Source: Rhodocyclaceae bacterium (GTDB lineage Bacteria > Pseudomonadota > Gammaproteobacteria > Burkholderiales > Rhodocyclaceae). Taken from it: DNA of 64,000 nucleotides. Below the pieces are notes generated by a model. The model ran no database searches. It worked only from the letters and a program-made list of their open reading frames with translations, and was not told the DNA's origin. How positions within the stretch are numbered: position 1 is the first letter of the stretch; each line of letters starts with the position of its first letter. The stretch lies in contig VMSX01000011.1 of the NCBI GenBank assembly GCA_013791905.1, forward strand, positions 186,001 to 250,000, written 5' to 3'. Below, one piece after another: positions 32,363 to 41,176 of the stretch. The position numbers were made by a program, and so were the translations under genes.

Positions 32363-33752
32363 AGATCACTTTAGAGTAGCGGACGCGCTCGCGGTCGGAG
32401 CGCAGGTAACGGTCGAACACCATGGCGATGACGCGCACCAGAATCCGGCCGCGCGGCTGAACGGTTATCCATTGATCGTCGATGGTCAGCAGACCGGCGG
32501 TTTCCATCTCGGCAAGATCATCGAGTTCGGCGGCAAAATAGGATTTGAAGTCGATCAGATGGGCAATCTGGATCGACTCAATGGATAGTTCGAAGTGGCA
32601 CATCAGCGCCTGAATGATCGAGCGGCGCAGCAGGTCGTCGGCAGTCAGTTCGAGACCGCGCATCACCGGCAGTTCGCCACGGTCGAGCGCGTCGTAATAG
32701 TCGTCGAGGGTGCGGTAGTTCTGGCAATAGGTCGGGCCGACCTTGCCGATGGCCGAGACGCCGAAGGCGAGCAGATCGGCCTCGGCATGCGTCGAGTAGC
32801 CCTGGAAGTTGCGATGCAGCCGGCCCTGACGCTGCGCCACGGCGAGTTCGTCGTCGGGCTTGGCAAAGTGATCCATGCCGATGAAGACGTAACCGGCGTC
32901 GGTCAGCCGGCGGATGCACAGTTGCACGATCTGCAGCTTGGCATCGGGACTTGGCAGGTCGCTCTCGTTGATGCGCCGCTGCGGCTTGGCCAGCCCGGGG
33001 AGGTGGGCATAGTTGTAGATCGACAGCCGGTCCGGGGCGAGCTTGATGATCTCGTCGAGCGTATGGTTGAAGCTGATGACGTTCTGCTTCGGCAGGCCAT
33101 AGATCAGATCGACCGAGATGCCCTTGAAGCCGAATTCGCGCGCGGCCTCGATCACCAGCTGGGTCTCTTCCAGGCTCTGGATACGGTTCACCGCTTGCTG
33201 CACACGTGGGTCGAAATCCTGCACGCCGACGCTCATGCGGTTGAAACCCAAGTCGGCGAGGAGTTTGACGGTTTCGCGATCCACCTTGCGCGGGTCGACC
33301 TCGATGGAATATTCGCCTTCCGGCAGCAGGCGAAAATGCTGCCGTGTCATTTCCATCAATTGGCGCATTTCATCCTGCGACAGGAAGGTGGGCGTGCCAC
33401 CACCCCAGTGCAATTGCACGACATCATGCGGGCCATCGAGCGCCGCCGACTGCAAAGCCAGCTCTTTGCCAAGGTATTTCAGATATTTGGCAGAGCGGCC
33501 ATGATCTTTAGTGATAATCTTGTTGCAGGCGCAGTAATAGCAGATGGTATTGCAGAACGGGATGTGAAAGTATAATGAGAGTGCCCGGCCAATTCCGCCG
33601 ATCGTGCGGCGTTGCAGCCATGAACGATAGGCCGCAGCATCGAAGGCCTCGACGAAGCGATCGGCCGTCGGGTAGGACGTATAACGCGGGCCGCTGACGT
33701 CGAAGCGACGGATGACCTGCGGATCGAAAATCAATTCTTGATAATGGCTCAC
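32361..33752 (-). CDS. hemN: Oxygen-independent coproporphyrinogen III oxidase
   Basis: A 463-residue radical-SAM enzyme making protoporphyrinogen under low oxygen. The cluster motif CNTICYYCAC (about residues 61-70) provides CX3CX2C plus a fourth Cys, preceded by the RYTSYPTA and FHIPFC segments typical of true HemN rather than HemW. GGGTPTFL and the C-terminal HemN domain are present. An FNR-type site lies 97 bp upstream of its start in the divergent gap with fnr. Its centre would place a class II start at 33814, with a moderate -10 (CATTCT). Confidence 0.92.
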   Translation of the reverse strand: MSHYQELIFDPQVIRRFDVSGPRYTSYPTADRFVEAFDAAAYRSWLQRRTIGGIGRALSLYFHIPFCNTICYYCACNKIITKDHGRSAKYLKYLGKELALQSAALDGPHDVVQLHWGGGTPTFLSQDEMRQLMEMTRQHFRLLPEGEYSIEVDPRKVDRETVKLLADLGFNRMSVGVQDFDPRVQQAVNRIQSLEETQLVIEAAREFGFKGISVDLIYGLPKQNVISFNHTLDEIIKLAPDRLSIYNYAHLPGLAKPQRRINESDLPSPDAKLQIVQLCIRRLTDAGYVFIGMDHFAKPDDELAVAQRQGRLHRNFQGYSTHAEADLLAFGVSAIGKVGPTYCQNYRTLDDYYDALDRGELPVMRGLELTADDLLRRSIIQALMCHFELSIESIQIAHLIDFKSYFAAELDDLAEMETAGLLTIDDQWITVQPRGRILVRVIAMVFDRYLRSDRERVRYSKVI

Positions 33753-33848
33753 GACTCAACAATAGGAGGGGCGGTGACAACAGAAAAAAACGGCAATACT
33801 CACCGTCGGGCTAAGCCTGCAGAATGCAGCAAGCCGAACCGATCCACG

Positions 33849-33862
33849 TTGACGCAGATCAA
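33849..33862. promoter_or_regulatory. FNR-type box TTGAC-N4-ATCAA between hemN and fnr
   Basis: TTGACGCAGATCAA lies in the divergent region. Toward hemN its spacing fits activation (-41.5, start 33814). Toward fnr it is only 31 bp before the chosen ATG, so it would repress fnr: negative autoregulation. Confidence 0.65.
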
Positions 33863-33892
33863 AGCCCCCATCATTCCATCCGGCATAAGTCG

Positions 33893-34630
33893 ATGCTCGC
33901 TCAGGTAATTCCTCTCTCCGTTCCCGAGTTGCGCGAGGCCTGCTCGCAATGCAACCTGCGCGAGTTGTGCCTGCCGATGGGCCTAAGCGGGAACGAACTC
34001 GACCAGCTCGACCAACTGGTCGAAGTGCGGCGACGCGTCCAGCGCGGCCAACACCTTTATCGTGGTAGCGATCCCTTCGAGGCTATCTACGCGATCAAGA
34101 CCGGCTTTTTCAAGACCGATGTGTTGCTTGAAGATGGCCGCGATCAGGTCACTGGCTTCCAGATGGCGGGCGAGATACTGGGCATGGACGGCATCGGCTC
34201 GGAAAAGCACACCTGTAACGCCGTCGCACTGGAGGACAGCGAAGTCTGCGTCATCCCCTTTGCCGAGCTGGAACATTATTCGCGTGAAATCAGTGCACTA
34301 CAGCACCATTTTCACAAGATGATGAGCCGCGAAATTGTGCGTGACCATGGCGTAATGATGCTGCTGGGGGTGATGCGCGCCGAGGAGCGACTTGCTGCAT
34401 TTTTGCTGAACCTCTCACAACGCTTCACCGCGCGCGGCTATTCCCCTACCGAATTCAACCTGCGCATGACCCGCAACGAAATTGGCTCCTACCTCGGCCT
34501 CAAACTTGAAACCGTCAGCCGCGCCTTCTCGCGCTTTAACGAAGAAGGACTAATCTCCGTGCACCAGAAACACATCCGGATCCTCGACGCAGCTGGTCTG
34601 AAGAAACTGCTGTCCCAACGGCGAGCCTGA
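33893..34630 (+). CDS. fnr: FNR-type oxygen-sensing transcription regulator
   Basis: A 245-residue Crp-family protein. An N-terminal CSQCNLRELC (Cys 17, 20, 26) and a fourth Cys in HTCNAV (Cys 108) can hold the oxygen-labile [4Fe-4S] cluster. The helix-turn-helix NEIGSYLGLKLETVSRAFSR has the E..SR recognition residues that read TTGAT half-sites. The ATG at 33893 is used, since an upstream TTG would place the FNR-type site inside the gene. It probably controls the boxes listed in this window. Confidence 0.92.
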   Translation: MLAQVIPLSVPELREACSQCNLRELCLPMGLSGNELDQLDQLVEVRRRVQRGQHLYRGSDPFEAIYAIKTGFFKTDVLLEDGRDQVTGFQMAGEILGMDGIGSEKHTCNAVALEDSEVCVIPFAELEHYSREISALQHHFHKMMSREIVRDHGVMMLLGVMRAEERLAAFLLNLSQRFTARGYSPTEFNLRMTRNEIGSYLGLKLETVSRAFSRFNEEGLISVHQKHIRILDAAGLKKLLSQRRA

Positions 34631-34661
34631 ATGGAATCTCTTCGAAGTCCCGTTTCCGGGG

Positions 34662-34687
34662 GGACAAGAGGGCTTGCCCCCTTGTCC
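34662..34687. terminator. Hairpin between convergent fnr and narL
   Basis: GGACAAGAGGG pairs with CCCCCTTGTCC (one mismatch) around a CTTG loop in the 115-bp gap. No long T-run is present, but the location between convergent genes fits a bidirectional terminator. Confidence 0.5.
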
Positions 34688-34745
34688 GGACACTTGCCTT
34701 TGCCGACCTTCCGGAGTACCAATGTGGGGTTCCGACGCGACCGGC

Positions 34746-35405
34746 TTAATTGGTCTCGTTGGCAATTGCCCAAACTGCCGCCTCGACGCGCGAACGGAAT
34801 TTCAGTTTTTTGAAGAGATTTCGCACATGCACCTTGACGGTGCTTTCCATGATGTCCAGTTCGCGGGCAATCAACTTGTTCGACATGCCGGCGGCCAGGC
34901 ATCTCAGGATGGCCGTTTCGCGCTCGGTCAGACTGGCCTGATTGCGACTCTCGCTCTCGCTTTCCTCGCGTAGCGCAGTAGCCAGCAGGCTGGAGAGCTC
35001 CGGACTAATCACGTTCTGGCCCTGCATGGCATCGCAGATCATCTTGAGGATGTTGTCCGGGTCGTTGTCCTTAAGTATGTAGCCATCCGAACCGGCGCGG
35101 ATGGCAGCGAGCAGGTCTTCAGGGGCATTGGATACGGTGAGCATGATGATGCGCGCGTCGACTCCCATGTCGCGCATCGTGCGCAGCGTTTCCAGTCCAT
35201 TGATGCCCTTCATGTTGAGATCGAGCAGGATCAGATCCGGGTCGAGTTGTTTCGCGAGCTCGATGCCTTCCCGGCCACTGGCCGCTTCGCCAACGACAGT
35301 AAAGCCCTCGACCAGGGCAAGCAATTGGCAGACGCCGCGGCGCAGCAGGGGATGATCGTCGATGACGAGAACACGGGTGGTGTCGGGCACGGTATTGGCT
35401 GTCAT
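34746..35405 (-). CDS. narL: NarL-family response regulator
   Basis: A 219-residue two-component regulator. The receiver domain has VIDDHPLLRRG and the phosphorylatable Asp in LILLDLNMKG (about residue 61). The C-terminal LuxR-type domain has LTERETAILRCLAAGMSNKL, then IARELDIMESTVKVHVRNLF. Its start overlaps the narX stop by three bases. Together they respond to nitrate or nitrite. The similarity to NarL over NarP is moderate. No nitrate reductase genes are within the window. Confidence 0.9.
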   Translation of the reverse strand: MTANTVPDTTRVLVIDDHPLLRRGVCQLLALVEGFTVVGEAASGREGIELAKQLDPDLILLDLNMKGINGLETLRTMRDMGVDARIIMLTVSNAPEDLLAAIRAGSDGYILKDNDPDNILKMICDAMQGQNVISPELSSLLATALREESESESRNQASLTERETAILRCLAAGMSNKLIARELDIMESTVKVHVRNLFKKLKFRSRVEAAVWAIANETN

Positions 35406-37252
35406 GGGCTGGGTTGCCGATATTTTTGCGGCAGAAAATGCAAGGTGACGACGGTACCGGCGTCGAGTGCGGTTTCGACATCGAGTCGACCGTCAAGAAT
35501 CAACGCACGGTCGTTCATGATGTTGACGCCGAAATGGTTGGCCGGTGTCTTGCGGATATCGAAGCCCTTGCCGTCATCGGCGATGCGCACGGTAACGACA
35601 TGGTCGGCTGCCGCGGCGATGTCAACCTGGGCACTTTGCGCCGCGGCGTGATGTTCGATATTGGACAGGGCTTCGCGGATGATGCGGATAACGTGCATTT
35701 CCTCATTGCCGGAAAGCACAATGCCTGACAGCCCATTGCTCGACCGGACAGGGAAACCCAGCTTTTTCGAAAACTCGGCTACCGTCCCCTGCAGCGCCAC
35801 GTTAAAACCCTGCGCGCCAATCCGCAGACGGAAGGTGACGATCAGATCGCGCAATTCGCGATAAACGCCATTCAGGCCCTGCTTCAGTTCATCGGCAATA
35901 CTGCGGGTATCTCCGCCGCGATCCAGACTTTTTTCCAGCCGGGTAACCTGGATCTGGAGGTAACTCAGCGACTGGGCGATCGAATCGTGGAGCTCGCGGG
36001 CAATCACCGAGCGCTCTTCGAGCACGGCCAGACGATGCTTTTCCTCGGTACGCCGCATGTTGATCAGGGCATTCGAAATGTGGTGGCCAACGGTTTCTAG
36101 AATGCGCGCTTTTTCCTGGGTCAAAGAATGACCATCTTTCAGCAAGATCGGCAGGATGCCGTGCAGCCGGTCGCCGTCGCCAATCGGCACGGCGATCATG
36201 GAACGTGACTGCGCCTGCGCAACGAGCGCTTCTTCAGCCCGGGCAAAGCATTGGCCGCAGTCGGACCGACCGCACAAGACACGCAACTCTTCCGCCGTAA
36301 GGTCTCCGGTCACCACATGTGCCGGAAAATGTTCGCTCTCACTGATGCAGATCATACTGTGGCCAAGGTCCAGCGCCTCTTCGACCTCGCGCATCACGGT
36401 CTGCACGGCATCAAGTGTCAGATCACTGGCCGAGAGTTGCTGACTGACCCGGTAGAGAAGTTCAAGCGACTGGTTGGTGCGGGTCAACTCGCGTGTCTTT
36501 TCCTCTACCTTGTCTTCAAGGTTGGCATACATGCTGGCGATCTCTGCCACCATCTTGTTGAAGGCACGGCCAAGCTGCCCCAGTTCGTCGGTGGAGACAT
36601 GCTCGACCCGAACCGTGAACGATCCCCGCGTAACCGTGGTTGCGGCCTGCAGCAACTGAGCCAGGGGAAGGATCACTTGCCAGCGCAGCATCCACAAGGT
36701 AAGCAGACTGATCATGACGATGCAGGCAAGCAGCACCAGTTGAATGACATGAAGCAGGCGCGCCTTGCTTTCAAGCTCGATCTCGATCAGGTACACGACA
36801 TGATTGATCTGCTCGACATAGTCGGGAATTTCGTGCGCTATCCGTTTCAGGGCGGATGGATCACCCTCGGCGGCAGCGATTTCGAGCGACCGGAAATGCG
36901 TCTTCCACCTATGCAGAACATCTTGAACGGCAACAACCGACGCTGCACCCTGGGGCGCCTTGGCAGCGACAAAACGCTCCAAGCCCAGCAGGCGATGCTC
37001 GAATATTTCAATGGTTTCAAACGCTTGACTGCGTTTTTCGTGTTGCAGTATCTCGCTGAGCGTGCGGAAGGTCAGCATCCGCAGTGATCCTGAAACATTG
37101 ACCGCATTGGCCCGGCCGCTGATGTCGTCGGCAATTACCGTGGAAATCGCGATGGAGGCGAAGGAAAGCAAGGCCAGCGTACCCATCGCAATGCCCAGCC
37201 GGACCAGCACTGAATCACGAAGTACTTGCGAGATGGATGAAATGAAGATCAC
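35402..37252 (-). CDS. narX: NarX-type nitrate/nitrite sensor histidine kinase
   Basis: A 616-residue membrane kinase. Membrane helices near residues 18-40 and 170-190 enclose a periplasmic four-helix sensor with the NVSGSLRMLTFR P-box-like element. A HAMP domain, a GAF-like central module with the cysteine cluster CGRSDCGQC (about residues 331-339) typical of NarX/NarQ, the HisKA_3 site ARELHDSIAQSLSYLQIQ and an ATPase domain (DDGKGFD) follow. It is the upstream partner of narL. Heptamers of NarL type lie just before its start. Confidence 0.9.
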   Translation of the reverse strand: MIFISSISQVLRDSVLVRLGIAMGTLALLSFASIAISTVIADDISGRANAVNVSGSLRMLTFRTLSEILQHEKRSQAFETIEIFEHRLLGLERFVAAKAPQGAASVVAVQDVLHRWKTHFRSLEIAAAEGDPSALKRIAHEIPDYVEQINHVVYLIEIELESKARLLHVIQLVLLACIVMISLLTLWMLRWQVILPLAQLLQAATTVTRGSFTVRVEHVSTDELGQLGRAFNKMVAEIASMYANLEDKVEEKTRELTRTNQSLELLYRVSQQLSASDLTLDAVQTVMREVEEALDLGHSMICISESEHFPAHVVTGDLTAEELRVLCGRSDCGQCFARAEEALVAQAQSRSMIAVPIGDGDRLHGILPILLKDGHSLTQEKARILETVGHHISNALINMRRTEEKHRLAVLEERSVIARELHDSIAQSLSYLQIQVTRLEKSLDRGGDTRSIADELKQGLNGVYRELRDLIVTFRLRIGAQGFNVALQGTVAEFSKKLGFPVRSSNGLSGIVLSGNEEMHVIRIIREALSNIEHHAAAQSAQVDIAAAADHVVTVRIADDGKGFDIRKTPANHFGVNIMNDRALILDGRLDVETALDAGTVVTLHFLPQKYRQPSP

Positions 37253-37580
37253 GGAGTGGACTGGTTTTTACCCATTTTATTTTTATGGGTATTTATCTGT
37301 ATTTCGTGGTATTCGCCGTATGATGAATCGCCAACACAAACACTCTGAACCACATTGATTTTACGTAATTTATTCCATTCAGCCCGGAAATCTTCATACC
37401 TATTTTGAGGTAGTAGCCAGGCGAAAGTGAAGCTTGCCCAGTCTTTCGTCATCCCTTATTGGGGTCTAGCATGAAGGGAAATCAGCGGTTAGGCACCTTA
37501 CTGCCAGTCTGCACATTACTCAGATAAAAACCGGCTTGGCACTCGATAGCAAACAAGCATTCGTTTCCGGAAACCATCGC
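37253..37580. other. Divergent gap between narX and a Dnr-type regulator gene
   Basis: About 330 A+T-rich bases. Besides NarL-like heptamers I find no clear FNR box and no gene. It must hold promoters for both divergent genes. Confidence 0.45.
37269..37291 (-). promoter_or_regulatory. Possible NarL heptamer pair upstream of narX
   Basis: TACCCAT (37269-37275) and its inverse ATGGGTA (37285-37291) match the NarL heptamer TACYYMT, separated by 9 bp. A further TACCTAT is at 37397-37403. The arrangement is not the canonical 7-2-7, so this is tentative; it would allow autoregulation of narXL. Confidence 0.35.
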
Positions 37581-38420
37581 ATGCCCCAAAATACCGAAAA
37601 TCGCGTCGACACCGCAAAATTATTGGCACGCATGCCGCTGTTCGATGGGTTGCCGCAAGGACAGACGGCCCTCCTCGCGGCACACTCTAGGGGAATGCAT
37701 CTAAGCAGGGGCGAAATGCTGTTCCAGAAGGGCGATGTCGCAAACGGGTTTTACCTTGTCGTCTATGGACAGGTCAAACTCGCCTTCCCCTCATTCAGTG
37801 GCAACGAAAAAGTCGTCGACGTTATTGGGCCGAACCAGAGTTTCGGCGAAGCGGTGATGCTTGCCCAGCGCACCTATCCGGTGTTCGCCCAAGCGATCAT
37901 GGATACCTTGCTTATCCATGTCACCAGGGATGTCGTCTTCGATCTGCTGGAAAACGCCCCCTCCTTCGCCCGCCGCATGTTGATCGGCCTCGCGATGCAC
38001 AATCATTCGCTCGTCCATGACATCGAATCCTTCACACTGCGCTCAAGCGCCCAGCGCGTGATCGACTATCTGCTGCAGCTTTGCCCGAGCGACGGTAACT
38101 GCGAAGGCCGCATCGATATCATCCTGCCGACTTCGAAACAAATCACCGCTTCGCGCCTCAACCTGACGCCGGAAACCCTGTCGCGCATCCTCCACGACCT
38201 GGCAGAAGCCGGACTGATCGAGGTGCAGGGCAAGCGCATCTCGATCAGCAACCCCCAACGCCTGCGCGTCACGCTTGCTGCCACACACATGGACGAGAGC
38301 CACTCTGAAACATCCCGGCCACGTGCGCCTAAACGCACACTGGCTGTCGCGCCAGCCAAAACCCGCGCGAATATCCGCTGTGCCAAAACCAGGAAGCCGA
38401 TCACCGAACTGTGGGCCTGA
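37581..38420 (+). CDS. Crp/FNR-family regulator, Dnr-like (first paralogue)
   Basis: A 279-residue regulator without the FNR cysteine set. The cyclic-nucleotide-type domain has GFYLVVYGQVKLAFPSFSGN and VDVIGPNQSFGEAVM, as in Dnr/NnrR-type sensors of nitric oxide that use haem. The helix-turn-helix is ITASRLNLTPETLSRILHDL. A basic ~45-residue tail (RAPKRTLAVAPAKTRANIR...) is extra compared with the second paralogue at 38978. The ATG at 37581 is preferred over a TTG 45 bp upstream. NO sensing is inference from family and from neighbours narXL and hemerythrins. Confidence 0.82.
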   Translation: MPQNTENRVDTAKLLARMPLFDGLPQGQTALLAAHSRGMHLSRGEMLFQKGDVANGFYLVVYGQVKLAFPSFSGNEKVVDVIGPNQSFGEAVMLAQRTYPVFAQAIMDTLLIHVTRDVVFDLLENAPSFARRMLIGLAMHNHSLVHDIESFTLRSSAQRVIDYLLQLCPSDGNCEGRIDIILPTSKQITASRLNLTPETLSRILHDLAEAGLIEVQGKRISISNPQRLRVTLAATHMDESHSETSRPRAPKRTLAVAPAKTRANIRCAKTRKPITELWA

Positions 38421-38421
38421 C

Positions 38422-38874
38422 TCAGGCGAACAGGCCCAGCGGGTTCTTGGTAAGCGCAACCGAAACAATCCAGCCAAACAGGACCACGGCGGCAAACCCC
38501 GCCGTGGCACGTACGCGCGGAGTTTGCCCAGGCCTGAGGGCCACAGCACCAAGGATAATGTAGGCAATCAGGCCTAACACCTTGGCAGTCAGCCAAGCGT
38601 CAACAAACGGATATTGCCCGATCAACGCTGTCAGTGTCAGTGCTGCCGCCAGCAGAATGCTGTCGTTAATGTGGGGCAGGCTGCGCATCCAGCGCCGTCC
38701 CATCAGCGCCGACTTTTGGCTACGGCCACCGCTTCGCTGATTAACGTTCGCTTCGCTCACATTAGCCTGCGCCGAAACTGCGTTTTGCCAGACCAGCAGT
38801 CCGCGCAGACAGAAACCCGTGATACTCAGAATCACGCAGGCAACGTGCAGATGTTTCACCGCTACATAGAGCAT
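38422..38874 (-). CDS. SirB2-like membrane protein with a repeat-derived insertion
   Basis: A 150-residue protein with four predicted membrane helices. KHLHVACVILSITGFCLRGL at the start and RSLPHINDSILLAAALTLT in the middle match the SirB2 family, of unknown biochemical role. Between them lie about 27 polar residues (NAVSAQANVSEANVNQRSGG... then RSQKSALMG) where I expect only a short loop. This stretch includes a copy of the 25-bp dispersed repeat (38693-38717). It is two bases from the stop of the convergent Dnr gene and 103 bp before the second one. Confidence 0.75.
   Translation of the reverse strand: MLYVAVKHLHVACVILSITGFCLRGLLVWQNAVSAQANVSEANVNQRSGGRSQKSALMGRRWMRSLPHINDSILLAAALTLTALIGQYPFVDAWLTAKVLGLIAYIILGAVALRPGQTPRVRATAGFAAVVLFGWIVSVALTKNPLGLFA
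38693..38717 (-). repeat. Dispersed 25-bp repeat, copy in the sirB2-like gene
   Basis: The coding strand reads AAAAGTCGGCGCTGATGGGA CGGCG. Here the frame differs from the other genic copies (KSALMGRR instead of KVGAGxTA), but still avoids stops. Confidence 0.8.
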
Positions 38875-38977
38875 AAATTAGCGTTATCCAGTAAAAAGAA
38901 TGATAAGGTTGCGCCCCATTCAGAGGCGACCCATGGGTGCCCACTGTCCGCACTTCTATCTTTCCGTTCGTTCAATT

Positions 38978-39685
38978 ATGTCCCAACAACAGGAAAACCA
39001 TATCGACATTCCGGCGTTTTTGATACGCCAGTCCCTGTTTCAGGAACTGACACCCGAGCAGGTGACGCACCTCGCTGCGCATGCCCGGGAGAAACGTCTG
39101 GCGGCGGGCGAAATGCTGCTGCAGAAGGGCGATAACCCACGTGGGTTTTACATCATCATCTTCGGTCAGATCAAACTGGCCTTCCCCTCCGCTACCGGCA
39201 ATGAAAAAGTGGTCGATATTCTCGGGCCACGGCAAAGTTTTGGCGAAACGGTAATGTTCATCGACCGCCCCTACCCGGTGTTCGCCGAGGCCATCACCGC
39301 TACGCAATTGCTGCACGTCAGCAAGGATGCGATTTTCGAACTGCTTGAAACCGACCCTTCCTTCGCCCGGCGGATGTTGGCCAGCATGTCCATGCGTCTG
39401 CACGCACTGATGCGCGACGTCGAATCCTATTCCTTGCGATCCAGTGCCCAGCGCGTCATTGGTTACCTGCTGCAACATTGCCCGAACCAGGGTAACGGCA
39501 CTTGCGCGGGCAGCGTCGAAATCACCCTGCCCACTTCCAAGCAGATCATAGCGTCGCGGCTCAATCTGACACCTGAAACCTTGTCACGCATTTTCCGCGA
39601 TCTCGCCGAAGCGAAATTGATCAGCGTGCAGTCCCGGCGCGTCACCATCAACGATTTCAAGCGGCTGCGCGAATACGATTTTTGA
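38978..39685 (+). CDS. Crp/FNR-family regulator, Dnr-like (second paralogue)
   Basis: A 235-residue regulator similar throughout to the protein at 37581, for example GFYIIIFGQIKLAFPSATGN, VDILGPRQSFGETVM, and the reading helix IIASRLNLTPETLSRIFRDL. It lacks FNR-type cysteines and the basic tail. It probably binds the same TTGAY-N4-RTCAA class of site and senses NO through haem, by analogy with Dnr. Its 3' end overlaps the convergent 12-TM protein gene by 29 bp. No FNR box was found in its own upstream region. Confidence 0.82.
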   Translation: MSQQQENHIDIPAFLIRQSLFQELTPEQVTHLAAHAREKRLAAGEMLLQKGDNPRGFYIIIFGQIKLAFPSATGNEKVVDILGPRQSFGETVMFIDRPYPVFAEAITATQLLHVSKDAIFELLETDPSFARRMLASMSMRLHALMRDVESYSLRSSAQRVIGYLLQHCPNQGNGTCAGSVEITLPTSKQIIASRLNLTPETLSRIFRDLAEAKLISVQSRRVTINDFKRLREYDF

Positions 39686-40943
39686 AGCGGACATAGATGC
39701 GTAGCGCGCCCACCAGATTGAGGCCCAGCCAAGCGCAGTCAAGTGCAAACAGCAACCCGGCAGGACGCGCCAATGACGGCAACCAAACCGCCGCCAGCAG
39801 GAAGGCCAGTGCGGCCAGATGCAGGTAAAACTGGCGGCGCATGCTGCGCTCTGGAATCATCTGGTTCATGGTTGGCGGCAAGGTCTCCAGCCCGCACAGA
39901 CGTTGCAGATGCAACCAGTTAAGAAACGGCACGATCTTGTAAAGCATGCCATTGATGGCTGTTACAAAGACTCCCACAATGGCCAGCATACCCAGCCACA
40001 CAACGGCCCGCGGATCATTGCCAATCTCGGGCAGTGCGGCAAACAGCATGGCCGAAAACAGCAGTACGACCAAACACACCATGGCGACGCGAAAGAACAG
40101 CAATGTCGTATCGCTGACTTTGCGCCGGCGGCGACTTTGCAGATAAAGGGTCGTTCCGCCAAACAATCCTGCCGTCCCCAGGCCGCCCAGCCAGACGAGT
40201 TCGCGCGCGCCATCCGGCAAGCCGAAGAGTTGCAGCGACCACACCAGCAGCAGCGCCAACAACAACAGGGGTACACCGCGTGCCAGCCAGCCCGGATAAG
40301 CCGGCGTCAGCTGAAACATCGGCACCACGAAATAGGCGATGCCCGCCAGCAGTATCAACCCCCACCCGCCGAGCCCCCAAGCGGCATGTACATCGGTCAA
40401 AGCCAGTAGTGGAAGAGTGGTCTGGTACGCCAGTCCGAAGGCCAGCGTCACACCCAACCCTGTAGTTGCCAGCAGGCCGAGCAGCGCGATACGCAAGGCA
40501 ACGATTGAGGCGCCCTGCGCCGGTGTGCGCCAGAGCGCCAGACTGACCACTACCCCGTAAAAACCGAGCGACACGGCAAAACCCGCGCTCGCTGCCATGA
40601 AAAGCACGGGACGCTGAGTCAGGAAGGCCGCCACCAAAAGGCCGGCCGCAATGATCAGCAGTGGATGCACCCAGGCCGCCACCCGCTGCGGCTGCCAGAT
40701 GTTGCCCCCTGTCGCCACCGGCACGAACTGCAACAAGGCACCGCACATCGCCTGCAACATGAATCCGGTGACCAGCAGATGTGTCCCCGCCAGTGCCCCT
40801 GGCGTCCAGCGTGAGGCCAGCATCTCTTCGCCCATGAACGCCAGCAGCAGACCGGCCGCGACGCCAAACCATGGCGCCGTCAGGAAAAACCGGTAGGGCA
40901 CCCCAATCGGCGGCGCCTGCTCGAAGGAAAGGTTCGGCTGCAC
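39657..40943 (-). CDS. Polytopic membrane protein related to NnrS/heme-copper oxidase-like family
   Basis: A 428-residue protein with about twelve hydrophobic helices. Conserved-looking histidines sit in GTHLLVTGFMLQAMCGALLQ (about residue 54), LALTDVHAAWGLGGWGLILL (about 186) and NGMLYKIVPFLNWLHLQRLC. These could hold a haem, as in NnrS-like or oxidase subunit I-like proteins found with denitrification genes. I do not recognise a precise family. The location next to a Dnr-type regulator and hemerythrins suggests a link to nitrogen oxides. Confidence 0.7.
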   Translation of the reverse strand: MQPNLSFEQAPPIGVPYRFFLTAPWFGVAAGLLLAFMGEEMLASRWTPGALAGTHLLVTGFMLQAMCGALLQFVPVATGGNIWQPQRVAAWVHPLLIIAAGLLVAAFLTQRPVLFMAASAGFAVSLGFYGVVVSLALWRTPAQGASIVALRIALLGLLATTGLGVTLAFGLAYQTTLPLLALTDVHAAWGLGGWGLILLAGIAYFVVPMFQLTPAYPGWLARGVPLLLLALLLVWSLQLFGLPDGARELVWLGGLGTAGLFGGTTLYLQSRRRRKVSDTTLLFFRVAMVCLVVLLFSAMLFAALPEIGNDPRAVVWLGMLAIVGVFVTAINGMLYKIVPFLNWLHLQRLCGLETLPPTMNQMIPERSMRRQFYLHLAALAFLLAAVWLPSLARPAGLLFALDCAWLGLNLVGALRIYVRFKNRIRAAA

Positions 40944-41029
40944 GGACGCCGCAGCGTCAGCCGCAGATCAACTGCAGCCTTGCCTCCAGCAGGTTCTTCT
41001 CCCGCCAGGGGGAAGCGAGAAAGCCCGCA

Positions 41030-41176
41030 GTCTCGCCGCCGGGCCGCCCCAAGACGAGACGGCACGCGGCGCCAGCCGCAATCCCCACCTTAACCAAAAC
41101 AACGCTCCCCGTAACAGACGAGCGCAGCGAGCCACAGTCACCTCCCCCGCGAGGGGGAGGCTGGGAAGGGGTGGGC
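41030..41176. repeat. GC-rich intergenic repeats downstream of the DUF2249 gene
   Basis: Two elements: GCCGCCGGGCCGCCCCAAG at about 41031-41050 (core shared with the nadE, ccoI and lpxC-side elements), and a hairpin CCTCCCCCGCGAGGGGGAGG at 41141-41160 followed by CTGGGAAGGGGTGGG (shared with 19985-20036). They fill the gap between the 12-TM gene start and the DUF2249 stop. No gene is supported in 40944-41176. Confidence 0.6.
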
